In this document: positions 53,889-64,000 of the stretch, in pieces
Position numbering within the stretch: the stretch's first letter is position 1
How the letters are laid out: each line of letters begins with the position of its first letter
Assembly: GCF_905171765.1 (NCBI RefSeq)
Contig: NC_053397.1
Span: 117,672,378-117,736,377, forward strand
Reading direction: 5' to 3'
DNA length: 64,000 bases
From: Bufo bufo
Lineage: Eukaryota; Chordata; Amphibia; Anura; Bufonidae
Translations under genes and position numbers: made by a program
Notes under the pieces: model-generated
Seen by the model: only the letters and a program-made list of their open reading frames with translations
Database searches by the model: none
Told to the model about the DNA's origin: nothing

Positions 53889-53928
<40 letters not shown>
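53889..53928. repeat. (TA)n microsatellite
   Basis: TA tract of about 18 units between PLE coding sequence and a palindromic PLE terminal repeat. Confidence 0.88.
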
Positions 53929-53930
<2 letters not shown>

Positions 53931-54007
53931 AGATGTGGGCAGCACCACTATCTGTGAGGTATAATCGGAGTGTCGGCGGCTGAGGAGGCGATCCACCTCC
54001 AAAATAT

Positions 54008-54207
54008 AAAAATAAAGAATTCCGCAGCACATCCAGGTAGTAAAGAAGTAGAAAAAAGGCTTTATTCACCAGGCATGCGACGTTTCAATCCTCTCAATGG
54101 GATTTTCCACTGCTTGAGGAAAATCCCATTGAGAGGATTGAAACGTTGCATGCCTGGTGAATAAAGCCTTTTTTCTACTTCTTTACTACCTGGATGTGCT
54201 GCAGAAT
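54008..54207. repeat. Palindromic terminal repeat of another PLE family
   Basis: Inverted arms of about 95 bp around a centre near 54109. Each arm has GAGGATTGAAACGTTGCATG and CTACCTGGATGTGCTGC. The stem plus GAAACGTTGC resembles the motifs at 7721-7947 and 9988-10023. Followed by a (TA)n tract. Confidence 0.75.
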
Positions 54208-54210
54208 TCT

Positions 54211-54213
54211 TTA

Positions 54214-54247
<34 letters not shown>
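54211..54247. repeat. (TA)n microsatellite
   Basis: TA tract directly beyond the palindromic terminal repeat, mirroring the tract on its left side at 53889-53928. Confidence 0.88.
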
Positions 54248-54249
<2 letters not shown>

Positions 54250-54257
54250 ATTTATTT

Positions 54258-54843
54258 TTTTGCCTCCTGGGGGACAAGAACTAGCACCCCAGCACAGATG
54301 TACTGCAACACAGGTACGCTCTCTACCAAACACACCACTCGAGAATCAGGATCTGAGCAATATGAGCAATATGAGCAATATGAGCACATGATCGGGAAAT
54401 CCTCAGACCCATTCCCCACAGACAACAGAATAACACCCACTTATGCGGCGCCACCCTGCACCCCCAGAGGAAGAAACATGCATCCTAACAGATGGATTGC
54501 ACATTGCAATCTACATTATGTTGTATTTTAAATCTATTTTAAATCTATATATGTAACCAATGTTCTATATAGGCTATATATGTTTATCTATTCACTTAGC
54601 CCTGCCCCTTCCTGTTAAGCCCCACCCTCAGCACACCAAAAATGGGCTTTTAAACCTTGTGTAGCCTGTCATACTGTAAATAGTCCTGACGAAGGGAGTA
54701 ATCCTGCCCCAGAAACGCGTTGACTATACATTATAATAATAAAAGATCGCTTAATACCAGACACTTCAATTGTGAAGTTCATTCAATCAAGGTCTAGGCA
54801 GCGCCAAAGGGGTCCGCAACAACGCTTTTTAAAGGTTATTTTT
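54258..54843 (+). repeat. PLE inverted terminal repeat, right arm
   Basis: Mirror of 50303-50884. It includes an expanded GAGCAATAT trinucleotide-like repeat (four copies here, two in the other arm). Confidence 0.85.
54686..54721 (+). ncRNA. Hammerhead ribozyme motif, right arm
   Basis: CTGACGA at 54686-54692 and GAAACGCGT at 54712-54720 with a short G/C stem between them. The helix II pairing is weaker than in the other copies. Confidence 0.6.
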
Positions 54844-54858
54844 AGAAGTTGACAAAGT

Positions 54859-55602
54859 GGAATTCAATCCAAATTTCAGGAAAAATTTGATTCGTCCTGA
54901 AGTCGAATTTCCTCATGCTTCGTGGTATTAAATCATATTTTTTTCTAAAATGGCCGCTGCACATGTTAGAAAGAGGAAATACGAAGCCTGGGAATGAGAG
55001 ATCACCCATAATGCCATGCAGGCAGCCAATCAGCAGATAGCCAGCCCCTGTGATGTCACAGCCCTAAAAAAGTCTCCTCCTGCCTGGTTTCTGCCATTTT
55101 CCAGTGAACTTAGTGCAGGGAGAGACATTACAGGCACTAGGGACAGTATTACTATTGAGCAGTTCAGGGACAGCTTATTGATAATATAGAGATATAAAAG
55201 GGAGGCATTATCCACACTATTGGGAGAGGGCAGGCGCCAATTGAACAGTGTAAAGCAGGCATCCTCAAACTGCGGCTCTCCAGCTGTTGTACAACTACAA
55301 CTCCCACAATGCCCTGCTGTAGGCTGTTCGGGCATGCTGGGAGTTGTAGTTTTGCAACAGCTGGAGGGCCGCAGTTTGAGGATGCCTGGTGTAAAGCTTG
55401 GCTAATAGGAGCTATTCTATTTCACCTTGCTGCACTAATTGGTGTTAAAAAGTGTTCTAATACTACAGATTTTAGGTTGTTTGCATTCTTTGATACATAA
55501 GTAATTCCATTAATCCTTGATTCTATTATTGGGATGAAACTGCCGTATAAAAGTACATTCACATGACCGTATAAATGGGTCCGAAAACGGAACTGGTGCA
55601 GA
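54859..55602. other. Interior of a hAT-type repeat, no gene
   Basis: Continues the element begun at 50057. AT-rich with no recognisable open frame except the MITE listed separately. The right end of the host element was not found. Confidence 0.45.
55256..55388. mobile_element. Palindromic hAT-type MITE, 133 bp
   Basis: Exact 8-bp duplication GTGTAAAG at 55248-55255 and 55389-55396. Ends CAGGCATCCTCAAACTGCGG and its mirror. The element folds back on itself almost completely. Same family as 21924-22070 but better preserved. Confidence 0.93.
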
Positions 55603-55604
55603 CT

Positions 55605-56150
55605 AGGGTTGAGCCGAATGTTAGGATTTTTGGACCTCGGACCCGAACCCGAACATTTCAGTAAAAGTTCGGGTTCGAATTTGGTGTTCAGCGATTTCTC
55701 TGCGCTTTTTGAAAGGCTGCAGAGCAGCTAATCAACAAGCATTTAACTCTGTGCCCTTAGAAGCCATCACCTACTAATGGCAAGGCTGTGATTGGCCAGT
55801 GTAGCATGTGACCCAGCCTCTATATAAGCTGGATTTACATAGCGCTGCACGTCACTCTGCTGTGCTTAGTGTAGGGAGAGGATGCTGCTGGTGATTTCAG
55901 GGAGAGAATAGGAGAGAATCTTTGCTTAAAACGTGAATCTAACTCAGCGATCTACATACATTGTGTTGTGTGGGTGCAGGGCACAATTTGCCCTGCCCTG
56001 AGCCCAGTGACCGAAAAAAAATAACCTTTATAAGTCAGTTAGGTGGGCGGCTGCGGGGGCCATTTTATGCAAGCTCAGTGCACCAGCACTGCATCTGAGC
56101 TTTTGGGACATTGAAATCCAAGCTTTAAAAACAGCACAAATAATCTGTTT
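55605..56150. other. Left part of a TAGGGTTGAGC hAT-type repeat
   Basis: Starts TAGGGTTGAGCCGAATG and carries GAACCCGAACATTTC-type inverted motifs in the first 80 bases. Then a non-coding stretch leads into the tandem arrays. Its right end was not found before the LINE at 61326. Confidence 0.5.
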
Positions 56151-56159
56151 GTAAAAAAA

Positions 56160-56880
56160 AAAACACAATTTTTTGGGCAATTTACAACATCTGGTGCATT
56201 TGCAGGCTTAGTCAATGTGCAATTTAAGCTAGAAATACAGTCATCATTTTCTGGGTTTTTAAAAACACTTTTTTGCCATAAACCACTATTTTCCAGATCT
56301 GCAAGTGTTAAATTCAAGTTTAATATATACAGATTTCATATTCTGTTACAAAAAAAACAACTTTTTGGGCAATATACAACATCTGGATTAGTGAGTGTGC
56401 AATTTAAGCTAGAAATACAGCCATCATTTTCTGGGTTTTTAAAAACATACTTTTTTGCCAAAAAACACTATTTACCAGATCTGCAAGTATTAAATTCAAG
56501 TTTAATAATACAGATTTCATATTCTGTTACAAAAAAAACACCTTTTTGGCAATATACAACATCTGGATTAGTGAGTGTGCAATTTAAGCTAGAAATACAG
56601 GCATAATTTTCTTGGTTTTTAAAAACACACTTTTTTGCCAAAAACCACTATTTTCCTGATCTGCAAGTGTTCAATTCAAGTTTAATATATACAGCTTTCA
56701 TATTCTGTTACCAGAAAAAACACTTTTTTGGCAATATACAACATCTGGATTAGTGAGTGTGCAATTTAAGCTAGAAATACAGCCATAATTTTCTTGATTT
56801 TTAAAAACACATTTTTTTTGCCAGATTCCACTATTTTTCTGGCCTTGCAGCAACAGCACGTGTGAAATTCCAGGGTTATA
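56160..56880. repeat. ~180-bp tandem repeat, four units
   Basis: Units with GCAATATACAACATCTGG, AATTTAAGCTAGAAATACAG, TTTTAAAAACACACTTTTTT and CAGATCTGCAAGTGTTAAAT start near 56165, 56345, 56525 and 56705. Confidence 0.85.
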
Positions 56881-56939
56881 TACTGCTGTCAAATTCAGTT
56901 ATTAAACAAACACCCGTTTGGGCAAAGAAAAATTAGTTG

Positions 56940-57262
56940 GCAGCCTTTGCTGCAGATGTCATTGTGAGATACCACCTTTACATACTGTCTTTCTATTCAG
57001 TTATTTGAAATAAAGCCATTTCTGGCACAATTCTTTAATAGAGTCCTAGTGTGGATCAGGGTGTGTGAGATACACCCTTTAAATACAGAGGTTCTATTCA
57101 GGTATTTAAAATACAGCCATTTTGGGCAAACATATTTAATTGCGGCCTAGTGTGGATCAGGACGTGTGAGATATACCCTGTATATACAGGGGTTCTATTC
57201 AGGTATTTGAAATACAGCCATTTTGGGCAAACAAAATTAAAAGAAGCCCTAGTCTGGTTCAG
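56940..57262. repeat. ~115-bp tandem repeat, three units
   Basis: Units with AGCCCTAGTGTGGATCAGGG, GTGTGAGATA, TTCTATTCAGGTATTTGAAA and TACAGCCATTTTGGGC. Ends in a poly(A) run at 57274-57298. Confidence 0.78.
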
Positions 57263-57298
57263 GGCGTGTGAGATAAAAAAAAAAAAAAAAAAAAAAAA

Positions 57299-60200
57299 TT
57301 AGCAGTTATATTTTCTGGTGAAACTCACAAATTTTTAGGTGTAAAGTACCACTGCTATACCTAGTAGACAGGTTAAAAAATAAATGAATAGTCAGTTACA
57401 TTTTCCGGTGAAATTAACCATTTTTTGGGTGTGATGTACCACTGCTATACCTAGTAGATCGAAAAAAAAAAAAAATTGGCAGTTATATTATTTGGTGAAA
57501 TTCCCAAATTTTTGGGTGTGATGTACCCCTGCTATACTTAGTAGATAGCTTAAAAAAAAACAATAGTCAGTTACATTTTCCGGTGAAATTCACAAATTTT
57601 TGGGTGTGATGTACCACTGCTATACCTAGTAGACCGGAAATTACATTTTCGGAAAGACAAAAAAGGGGGTCAGTCAGCACAACCAACCGCAGGAGCAGAT
57701 TGCTGTGGCAGGGAACAACATTAAAAGGCAAAACATGCAATGCGACAACTCACTGCAATATAGAGTACAAAATTGCATAATAATTACAAGTGCTACACTA
57801 TAAGTGAGAGATACTTGGCAAATCGTTTTGTACAAAATTATTTGAGCCCGTCTGCCGCACGTCAAGGCGATCTCTATTTAGACGGGTTCCTAACACTAAA
57901 TTCTACCTGTTAAGTGCCATGACGGCTACCATACATTTCAGGGAGTGTAGGTTCCACATGCATACTGGGTCTGCCAAAATGACAGTTATTTCAGCAGACC
58001 CAGCATGCATGTGGAACCTACACTCCCTGAAATGTATGGTAACTAGTAGACAGGTTAAAAAAATTAATAAATAGTCAGTTACATTTTCCGTTGAAATTCA
58101 CTAATTTTGGGGTGTGATGTATACCTAGTAGACCGTTAAAAAAAAAAATTGTCAGTTCTATTTTCAGTTTAAATTCACCAATTTTTGGGTGTGAAGTACC
58201 ACTGCTATACCTAGTAGACAGGTTAAAAAAAAATAATTGTCAGTTATATTTTCCGGTAAAATTCACCAGTTTTTGGGTGTGATGTACCACTGCTATACCT
58301 AGTAGACAAAAAAAATAATTTGCCAGTTACATTTTATTGTGAAATTCAACAATTTTTGGGTGTCATGTACCACTGCAATACCTAGTAGACAGGTAAAAAA
58401 TAAAAATAATTTGTCAGTTACTTTTTTCGTTGAAATTCACCAATTTTGGGGTGTGATGTACCACGGCTTTACCTCGTAGACCGGTAAAAAAAAAAGAAAA
58501 TTGTAAGTTAAATTTTCAGTTTAAATTCACCAATTTTGGGTGTGAAGTACCACTGATATACCTAGTAGACAAAAAATAATAATTTGCCAGTTACATTTTA
58601 TGGTGAAATTCAAAAATTTTTGGGTGTGAAGTACCACTGCTATATTTAGTAGACAGGTTAAAAAAAAAGAATAGTCAGTTACATTTTCCGGTGAAATTCA
58701 ACAATTTTTGGGTGTCATGTACCATTACTATACCTAGTAGACAGGTTAAAAAAAATAAATAAATGTCAGTTACATTTTCCGTTGAAATTCACCAATTTTG
58801 GGTTGTGATATACCACTGCTATACCTAGTAGACCGTTAAAAAAGAAAGAAAATTGTCAGTTCTATTTACAGTTTAAATTCACCAATTTTTGGGTGTGAAG
58901 TACCACTGATATGTCTAGTAGACAGGTTAAAAAAAAGTAAAAAATGTCAGTTACATTTTCCGTTGAAATTCACCAGTTTTTGGGTGTGATGTACCACTGC
59001 TATACCTAGTAGACAAAACATGATAATTTGCCAGTTACATTTTATGGTGAAATTCAACAAAGTTTGGGTGTGAAGTACCACTGCTATACCTAGTAGACAG
59101 GTAAAAAATAAAAATAATTTGTCAGTTACATTTTCCGTTTGGGTGTGATTTACCACTGATATACCTAGTAGACTGGTAAAAAAAAAAAATTGTTACATTT
59201 TCAGTTTAAATTCACCAATTTTTGGGTGTGAAGTACCACTGCTATGTCTATTAGACAGGTTAAAAAAAAGTAAAAAATGTCAGTTACATTTTCCAGCGAA
59301 ATTCACCAATTTTTGAGTGTGATGTACCACTGCTATACCTAGTAGACCGAAAAAAATAATAATTTGTCGGTTACATTTTCTTGTGAAATTCACAAATTTT
59401 TGGGTGTGAAGTATCACTGCTATACCTAGTAGACAGGTTAAAACAAATAAATAGTCAGTTACATTTTCTGGTGAAATTCACAAATTTTTAGTTTGAAGTA
59501 CCATTGCTATACCTAGTAGACAGGTTAAAAAAAAAATAATTGTCAGTTACATTTTCCGGTGAAATTCACCAATTTTTGGGTGTGAAGTACTAGGTATAGC
59601 AATTTTCAGTTAAATGCTATACCTAGTAGACAAAAAAAAAAAACTTTTAGCAGTTACATTTTCCGTTGATATTCACCTATTTTGGGGTGTGATGTACCAC
59701 TGCCATACCTAGTAGACAGGTAAAAAAAAAGAAACTTGTTACATTTTTAGTTTAAATTCACCAATTTTTGGGTGTGAAGTTCCACTGTTATACCTAGTAG
59801 ACAGGTTAAAAAAAATAGTCAGTTACATTTTCCGGTGAAATTCACCAATTTTTGGGTGTGAAGTACCACTGCTATACCTAGTAGACAGGTTAAAAAAAAT
59901 AATAATATGTCAATTACATTTTTCGAAGAAATTCACAAATTTTTGGTTGTGATGTACCACTGCTATACCTAGTTAGACCGATAAAAATAATAATTTGTCA
60001 GTTACATTTTATTGTGAAATTCACCAATTTTTGGGTGTGAAGTACCACTGCTATACCTAGTAGACAGGTTAAAAAAAAATAGTTAGTTACATTTTCTGGT
60101 GAAATTCACCAATTTTTGGGTATTGAAGTACTAGGTATAGCAATTTTCAGTTAAATGCTATACCTAGTAGACAAAAAAAAAATCTATTATTTGTCAGTTA

Positions 60201-60900
60201 CATTTTCTGGTGAAATTCACCAATTTTTGGGTGTGAAGTACCACTGTGATACCTAGTAGACAGGTAAAAAATAAAAATAATTTGTCAGTTACTTTTTCTG
60301 TTGAAATTCACCAATTTTGGGGTGTGATGTACCACGGCTTTACCTCATAGACCGGTAAAAAAAAAGAAAATTGTGTTACATTTTCAGTTTAAATTCACCA
60401 AATTTTGGGTCTGAAGTACCACTGATATGTCTAAAATACAGGTTAAAAAAAAGTAAAAAATGTCAGTTACATTTTCCGGTAATATTCAACAATTTTTGGG
60501 TGTGATGTACCACTGCTATACCTAGTAGACCAAAAAAAAAAATTTGTCAGTTACATTTTCTGGTGAAATTCAACAATTTTTGGGTGTGATGTACCACTGC
60601 TATATCTAGAAGACAGGTTAAAAAACAATTGTCAGTTACATTTTCAGTTGAAATTCACCAATTTTTTGGTGTGATGTACCACTGATATACCTAGTAGACA
60701 CGTAAAGAAAAAAAAATTGTCTGTTACTTTTTCTGGTAAAAATTAACCAATTTTAGGGTGTGATGTACCACTCCTATACCGAGTAGACATGTAAAAAAAA
60801 AAAAATTGTCTGTTACATTTTTTGGTGAAATTCACCAGTTTTTGGGTTTAATATACCCCTCCTCTACCTAGTTGACAGTTTAATAAATTTCAATAATTTT
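57299..60900. repeat. ~80-90-bp satellite-like array, roughly 35-40 units
   Basis: Each unit has CAGTTACATTTTCCGGTGAA, ATTCACCAATTTTTGGGTGT, GA(A/T)GTACCACTGCTATACC and TAGTAGACAGGTTAAAA with a variable A-rich spacer. Units are imperfect and some are truncated. The array is interrupted at about 57645-58041 by an unrelated block. No coding capacity. Confidence 0.9.
57645..58041. repeat. Block related to the 562-bp unit, ending in a palindrome
   Basis: 57655-57975 follows the 562-bp unit of 44551-46679 through shared motifs (GTCAGTCAGCAC, TTTTGTACAAAA, CGTCAAGGCGATCTCT, TTCAGGGAGTGT). From 57927 to 58041 the sequence is an inverted repeat centred near 57984 with arms of about 45 bp. Confidence 0.8.
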
Positions 60901-61119
60901 TCTTTAACATTTTTGGGTGACAATAAACAATTTTTTTCTGTCATAGACCCCTGCTCTACCAAGTAGATAGGTTAATAAATTTCTGTTACATTCTTGAGTT
61001 GACATTATACAATTTTAGACGTGAATAAACCCCTGCTCTGCATAGGTGACAGGGAATAAAATATCAGAAATTCTTCTTTAATTGATGTGCGCCACCTCCT
61101 TTGATTCAATGCTTAAACT

Positions 61120-61325
61120 TTAACAAGTTGTACCACATTTGCGCTTCAATAATTTGTCCCACATTTCCGCTTTTCTCTTTTGGCCAACATTTGCACTTCA
61201 ATACTTTGTCCCACATTTCCACTCTACTCTTTTGGCCCACATTTAGGCTTCTGTAATTTGTACCACATTTGCGCTTTAACAGCTTTTCCCACATTTCCGC
61301 TTTACTCTTTTGGCCCACATTTGGC
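61120..61325. repeat. ~60-bp repeat (CCCACATTTCCGCTTTnCTC type)
   Basis: Alternating blocks of TTTGGCCCACATTT, CTTC(A/T)(A/G)TAATTTGT and CCCACATTTCCGCTTT. Three to four units. The second LINE starts at its right edge. Confidence 0.75.
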
Positions 61326-61441
61326 CTAGAAGGTTGGAGGAGTGTTTAAACTAGGGACTGGGGGGGGAGGGAAATTACACTATAGGAGGGGAAGATAGTG
61401 CAGATAGAGACTGGGGGCAAGGTAGTGGGACTGGGGGAGGA

Positions 61442-64000
61442 ATGGAAGGAGGGACTAGAACAGTTCAGAAGGAAAGGTGTAGGGTAAAAAATATACATAA
61501 ACCTCTCAAATGTATGTATACTAATGCCAGAAGCCTGACTAAAAAAACTGGGGAGCTGGAATTAGTGATGTGTGAGGAGAACTATGACATAGTGGGAATA
61601 ACTGAGACATGGCTGGATGATAGCTATGACTGGGCAGTTAATGTACAAGGTTACAGTCTGTTTAGAAAGGATCAACAAAACCGGAGAGCGGGAGGGATTT
61701 GCCTTTATGTAAAGTCTTGTCTAAAGCCCACACTCCGTGAAGATATAAGTGAGGGCCATGAACATGTGGAGTCACTGTGGGTAGAGATACATGGAGCTAA
61801 AAACAACAATGAATTACTAATAGGAGTTTACTATAAACCACCTAATATACCAGAGTCCACAGAAAATCTACTAGTAAACGAGATAGACGAGGCGGCAAAT
61901 CAGAATGAGGTGGTTATTATGGGGGACTTCAACTACCCAGATATAGACTGGGAAACTGAAACTTGTATATCTCATAAGGGAAACAGTTTCTTGGCAATAA
62001 CCAAAGACAATTACCTCTCCCAACTGGTTCAGGACCCGACTAGAGGGACGGCCATACTGGACTTAATATTAACCAATAGGCCTGACAAAGCAACAGACGT
62101 GCAGGTTGGTGGACACCTGGGAAATAGTGACCATAAAGTAATAACCTTCCAATTATCATTCAAAAGAGCGTTTCTACAGGGAGGAACAAAAATACCAAAC
62201 TTTAAAAAAAGCTAAATTTAGCCAAATAAGAGAGGCCATAGGCCTAACTAACTGGGACAAAGTCCTCAAAAATAAAAATACAGCCACAAAATGGGATATC
62301 TTTAAAAACATCCTAAAATCTCATTGTCAGAGGTACATACCGTATGGGAATAAAAGGTTAAGTAACAAAAAGAAACCAATGTCGATAAATAGAACTGGAA
62401 AGAAAGCAATAAATGACAAAAAGAAAGCATATAAATCAGTAAAACAGGAGGGTAGCACGGAAGCACTGAAAAACTATAAGGAAAAAAATAGAACATGTAA
62501 AAAACAAATAAAAGCGGCCAAACTAGAGACCGAGAGATTAATTGCCAAAGAGAGTAAAACTAACCCTAAAATGTTCTTCAATTATATAAATGTTAGGCTA
62601 CTTTCACACTGCCGTTCAGAGCGGGTCCGTCTGATGTTTCCTCAGACGGATCCGCTCCTATAATGCAGACGTTTGTATCCGTTCAGAACGGATCCGTCTG
62701 CATTAAAACTAGGAAAAATTTCTAAGTGTGAAAGTAGCCTGAACGGATCCGTCCAGACTTTACATTGAAAGTCAATGGGGGACGGATCCGTTTGAAGATT
62801 GAGCCATATAGTGTCATCCCCATTGACTTACATTGTAAGTCCGGACGGATCCGCTTGCCTCCGCACGGCCAGGCGGAGCGGAGGCTGAACGCTGGCAGAC
62901 TGATGCATTCTGAGCGGATCCGCATCCACTCAGAATGCATTAGGGCTGGACGGATGCGTTCGGGGCCGCTTGTGAGCCCCTTCAAACGGAGCTCACGAGC
63001 AGACACCCGAACGCAGGTGTGAAAGTAGCCTTAAAAAGTATAAATCTGAAGGTGTCGAGGGGGGAGTCGCAGAGAGCGACGAGGAGAAAGCAAAGCTGTT
63101 AAATATTTTTTTCTCCAATGTATTTACTGAGGAAAATAAACTGTCAGATGACATGCAGAATGTAAAAATAAATTCCACATTAAAAGTGTCCTGTCTGACC
63201 CAGGAAGAAGTACATCAGCGACTTAAAAAGATTAAAATAGACAAATCGCCAGGACCGGATGGCATACACCCCCGTATCCTAAGGGAATTAAGTAATGTCA
63301 TAGCCAGAACCTTATTTCTGATATTTGCGGACTCTATACTGACAAGGAATGCCCCACAGGATTGGCGCATGGCAAATGTGCTGCCAATATTCAAAAAGGG
63401 TCCAAAATCAGAGCCTGGAAACTATAGGCCGGTAAGTTTAACATCTGTTGTGGGTAAACTGTTTGAAGGTTTTCTGAGAGATGCTATCTTAGAGCATCTC
63501 AACGGAAATAAGAAAATAACGCCATATCAGCATGGCTTCGTGAGGGATCGGTCATGCCAAACTAATTTAATCAGTTTCTATGAGGAGGTAAGTTCTAGAC
63601 TTGACAGCGGCGAATCAATGGATGTCGTATATCTGGACTTCTCCAAAGCAATTGACACTGTACCACATAAAAGGTTAGTATATAAAATGAGAATGTTCGG
63701 ACTGGGAGAAAACGTCTGTATGTGGGTAAGTAACTGGCTCAATGATAGAAACAGAGGGTGATTATTAATGGTACACACTCAGATTGGGTCACTGTCATTA
63801 GTGTGGTACCTCAGGGGTCAGTATTGGGCCCTATTCTCTTCAATATATTTATTAATGATCTTGTAGAAGGCTTGCATAGTAAAGTATCAATTTTCGCAGA
63901 TGACACTAAACTGTGTAAAGTAATTTACACTGAAGAGGACAGTATACTATTACAGAGGGATCTGGATAGATTGGAGGCTTGGGCAGATAAGTGGCAGATG
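61442..64000 (+). pseudogene. CR1-like ORF2, frameshifted and interrupted by a MITE
   Basis: Endonuclease from MEGGTRTVQKERC with TNARSLTKK, ITETWLDD, GDFNYPDID and GNSDHK. A frameshift at an A7 run (62204-62210) follows. The linker continues to MFFNYINV, where the MITE has inserted, and resumes at 63034 with KKYKSEG. Reverse transcriptase motifs follow: SPGPDGIHP, NYRPVSLTS, YLDFSKAIDTVPH. A second frameshift lies near 63757 (WLNDRN then stop), after which VPQGSVLGPILFNIF and FADDTKLC continue to the window end. Protein differs from the first LINE throughout, so a separate family. Confidence 0.86.
62596..63030. mobile_element. Harbinger-type MITE, 435 bp, composite
   Basis: Ends GGCTACTTTCACAC and GTGTGAAAGTAGCC, flanked by TTA at 62593-62595 and 63031-63033, as expected for PIF/Harbinger. 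An internal GTGTGAAAGTAGCC at 62726-62739 suggests that a smaller element of about 144 bp is nested at its left or that two copies are joined. The body is rich in GGATCCGTC inverted motifs. Confidence 0.85.

Larger units (their letters stand above)
50087..54844 (+). mobile_element. Penelope-like element with inverted terminal repeats, interrupted by Tc1
   Basis: Flanked by GAAGTGGACAAAGT (50073-50086) and GAAGTTGACAAAGT (54845-54858), a 14-bp duplication with one difference. Inverted terminal repeats of about 580 bp at 50303-50884 and 54258-54843 each hold a hammerhead motif. The coding part starts within the reverse transcriptase and runs to the end of the endonuclease. A Tc1 sits at 51056-52636 and a palindromic terminal repeat of another PLE family at about 54008-54207. 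Confidence 0.82.
61326..64000 (+). mobile_element. CR1-like LINE of a second family, continues past the window
   Basis: Begins near the ORF1-ORF2 junction (GTTTAAACTAGGGA then a G-run, matching the junction of the first LINE at 735-757), so it is 5'-truncated. ORF2 reads on to the last base of the window. A Harbinger-type MITE lies within it at 62596-63030. Confidence 0.85.

Noticed and set aside
57299..60900. Regular repeats with spacers, superficially like a CRISPR array
   Set aside because: Units are imperfect, the 'spacers' are A-rich and similar to each other, the setting is a vertebrate genome, and no cas-like gene is present.
1..64000. LTR retrotransposons or endogenous retroviruses
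   Set aside because: No protease, integrase or gag motifs and no paired direct LTRs were seen. The long terminal repeats found belong to Penelope-like elements and are inverted.

Overview
The window looks like a stretch of anuran amphibian nuclear genome made almost entirely of transposable elements. The evidence is the combination of elements: two CR1-type LINEs, at least eight Tc1-like insertions, a piggyBac element and an internally deleted relative, several hAT-type elements and MITEs, a Harbinger-type MITE, and four or more Penelope-like elements (PLEs) with hammerhead ribozyme motifs. I recognise no conserved host gene, tRNA, rRNA, CRISPR array or LTR retrotransposon. The species call is an inference. 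All coordinates were counted by hand and may be off by a few bases.

Layout. 1-3708: CR1-like LINE (ORF1 esterase, ORF2 endonuclease and reverse transcriptase, octamer tail) abutting a decayed hAT transposase (3709-5680). 5700-7720: low-complexity and GC-rich sequence with no gene. 7721-10085: a palindromic PLE terminal repeat and a 5'-truncated PLE. 10221-12300: a Tc1 element and a Tc1 remnant. 12300-14105: the quietest stretch. 14110-19633: a 5.5-kb piggyBac element with a broken transposase. 19884-22078: minisatellites and a palindromic hAT MITE. 22503-29165: a 6.7-kb element with hAT-like ends, an exact 8-bp target duplication and a degraded four-exon Myb/SANT-like gene on the minus strand, itself invaded by a PLE and a Tc1 copy. 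30025-35396: a nearly pristine PLE with 1.36-kb inverted terminal repeats and an 860-codon open frame. 36087-39305: two Tc1 elements, one with an apparently intact transposase. 39313-49549: a third Tc1 split by a piggyBac derivative, a 5.3-kb hAT-type element holding a 562-bp tandem array, and a small hAT MITE. 49745-54858: a PLE fragment, then a hAT-type end hit by another PLE whose reverse transcriptase is cut by a Tc1. 55256-61325: a hAT MITE followed by long tandem arrays. 61326-64000: a second CR1-like LINE carrying a Harbinger MITE and running off the window.

The main biology is a layered insertion history that can be ordered from target-site duplications and interrupted reading frames. 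The most unusual features are the Myb/SANT-like spliced gene inside hAT-type ends, internal repeat modules shared between piggyBac and hAT-type elements, two Tc1 copies sharing one internal deletion, and several classes of hammerhead-bearing inverted PLE terminal repeats.
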